From Microcaldota archaeon (GTDB lineage: Archaea; Micrarchaeota; Micrarchaeia; Micrarchaeales; Micrarchaeaceae): a DNA stretch of 33,526 bases. Shown here one piece after another: positions 33,225 to 33,526 of the stretch. The notes beneath the pieces are model-generated. The model had not been told where the DNA came from. It was given only the letters and a program-made list of their open reading frames with translations, and did not search any database. Position 1 is the stretch's first letter. Every line of letters starts with the position of its first letter. Position numbers and translations under genes: made by a program. Location: NCBI GenBank assembly GCA_028866905.1, contig JAGWHI010000010.1:1-33526 (forward strand). Direction: 5' to 3'.

Positions 33225-33526
33225 TTAATCCTTAGAGGGCCGATCCTTCGCCTTGAGCGCAGTGTCGGCTTCCTCGAGTATTGACGCGAAGTGCTTTTGC
33301 ACGTCGTCGTGGTGCTCGTGTATCCTGGACTTCGCCCCATCGAGGTCCCGCCAATCGAATTCGCAGTGCTCCTCGCTCAGCCTTATGTTCGGGTGGTCTA
33401 CGGTGGCAAGATAGTGGATTATCCAGTGCTTAGTCCCATCCTTGTGGGTGTGGAAGTTTTTCCTGACAAAACCCTTCACTATATTGTAGTCCCTGATTCC
33501 CGCCTCTTCCCATATCTCGCGCTTCT
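33225..33526 (-). CDS. Nudix hydrolase, N-terminus cut by window edge
   Basis: The last 100 codons of a gene that enters from beyond the right edge. The first visible residues, KREIWEEAGI, are the second half of a Nudix box (REUxEExGU), so the first half lies outside the window. The rest follows small Nudix hydrolases: KNFHTHKDGTKHWIIHYLATV strands, the acidic EEHCEFDWRDLDGA region and a C-terminal helix rich in Ala/Asp/Lys. It is likely a hydrolase of nucleoside-diphosphate derivatives such as dinucleoside tetraphosphates, but the substrate is not assignable. A GTG at 33479 is internal and not the true start. Confidence 0.8.
   Translation of the reverse strand, partial: KREIWEEAGIRDYNIVKGFVRKNFHTHKDGTKHWIIHYLATVDHPNIRLSEEHCEFDWRDLDGAKSRIHEHHDDVQKHFASILEEADTALKAKDRPSKD

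Noticed and set aside
33113-33340. A 75-codon minus-strand frame spanning the rpoH promoter region
   Set aside because: It overlaps the Nudix gene out of frame, covers the tandem TATA boxes and has no protein-like features.

Overview
The window is archaeal and gene-dense, at roughly 55-60% G+C. RNA polymerase is archaeal in layout, with A'/A'' and B''/B' split and subunit H at the head. There is also a wyosine synthase (Taw1), an archaeal RFC large subunit and an LSm protein. A/T-rich TATA boxes lie about 25-40 nt before many start codons, so many mRNAs look leaderless or short-leadered, and several tandem genes overlap by ATGA. A complete pyruvate/2-oxoacid dehydrogenase complex and secreted proteins crowded with N-glycosylation sequons suggest an acidophile-associated DPANN archaeon of the Micrarchaeota/ARMAN type. 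That assignment is inference; no rRNA is present to confirm it.

Layout, left to right. Positions 1-3027 hold small hypothetical genes, some more A/T-rich than the rest. Positions 3083-6664 (minus) carry a P-loop kinase, a membrane-anchored glycoprotein, taw1, an ITPase-like gene and an unknown gene. Positions 6769-12857 (plus) carry E1-alpha, E1-beta, E2, then E3 and an alpha/beta hydrolase; a HAD phosphatase faces the other way between E2 and E3. Positions 12890-14739 (plus) pair an unknown gene with a RecJ-like DHH nuclease. A tandem winged-helix regulator and rfcL (minus) follow, then a MESH1-like HD hydrolase (plus). A three-gene minus operon encodes a tRNA-binding (Trbp111-like) protein, a Nudix-uracil-DNA-glycosylase fusion and an unknown protein. 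It diverges, from a shared symmetric TATA box, from an aldehyde dehydrogenase-cutA-mazG run. Next come a divergent carbamoyltransferase-like gene and a convergent M20 deacylase. The right third (minus) reads nudix - rpoH - rpoB2 - rpoB1 - rpoA1 - rpoA2 - LSm - tRNA-Ala - ccdA-like - thioredoxin-like.

The most unusual items are these. (1) tRNA-Ala(GGC) has a 29-nt intron in the T-loop with a perfect bulge-helix-bulge. (2) The CcdA-like thiol transporter appears circularly permuted: its first helix is at the C-terminus, next to a DipZ-like thioredoxin. (3) The Nudix-UDG fusion has lost three of the four iron-sulfur cysteines of family-4 glycosylases. (4) The carbamoyltransferase keeps the phosphate loop but lacks the HPxQ and HPLPR signatures. 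(5) A near-identical 21-bp promoter element precedes two unlinked genes. The window contains no CRISPR array, insertion sequence or rRNA that I can see.
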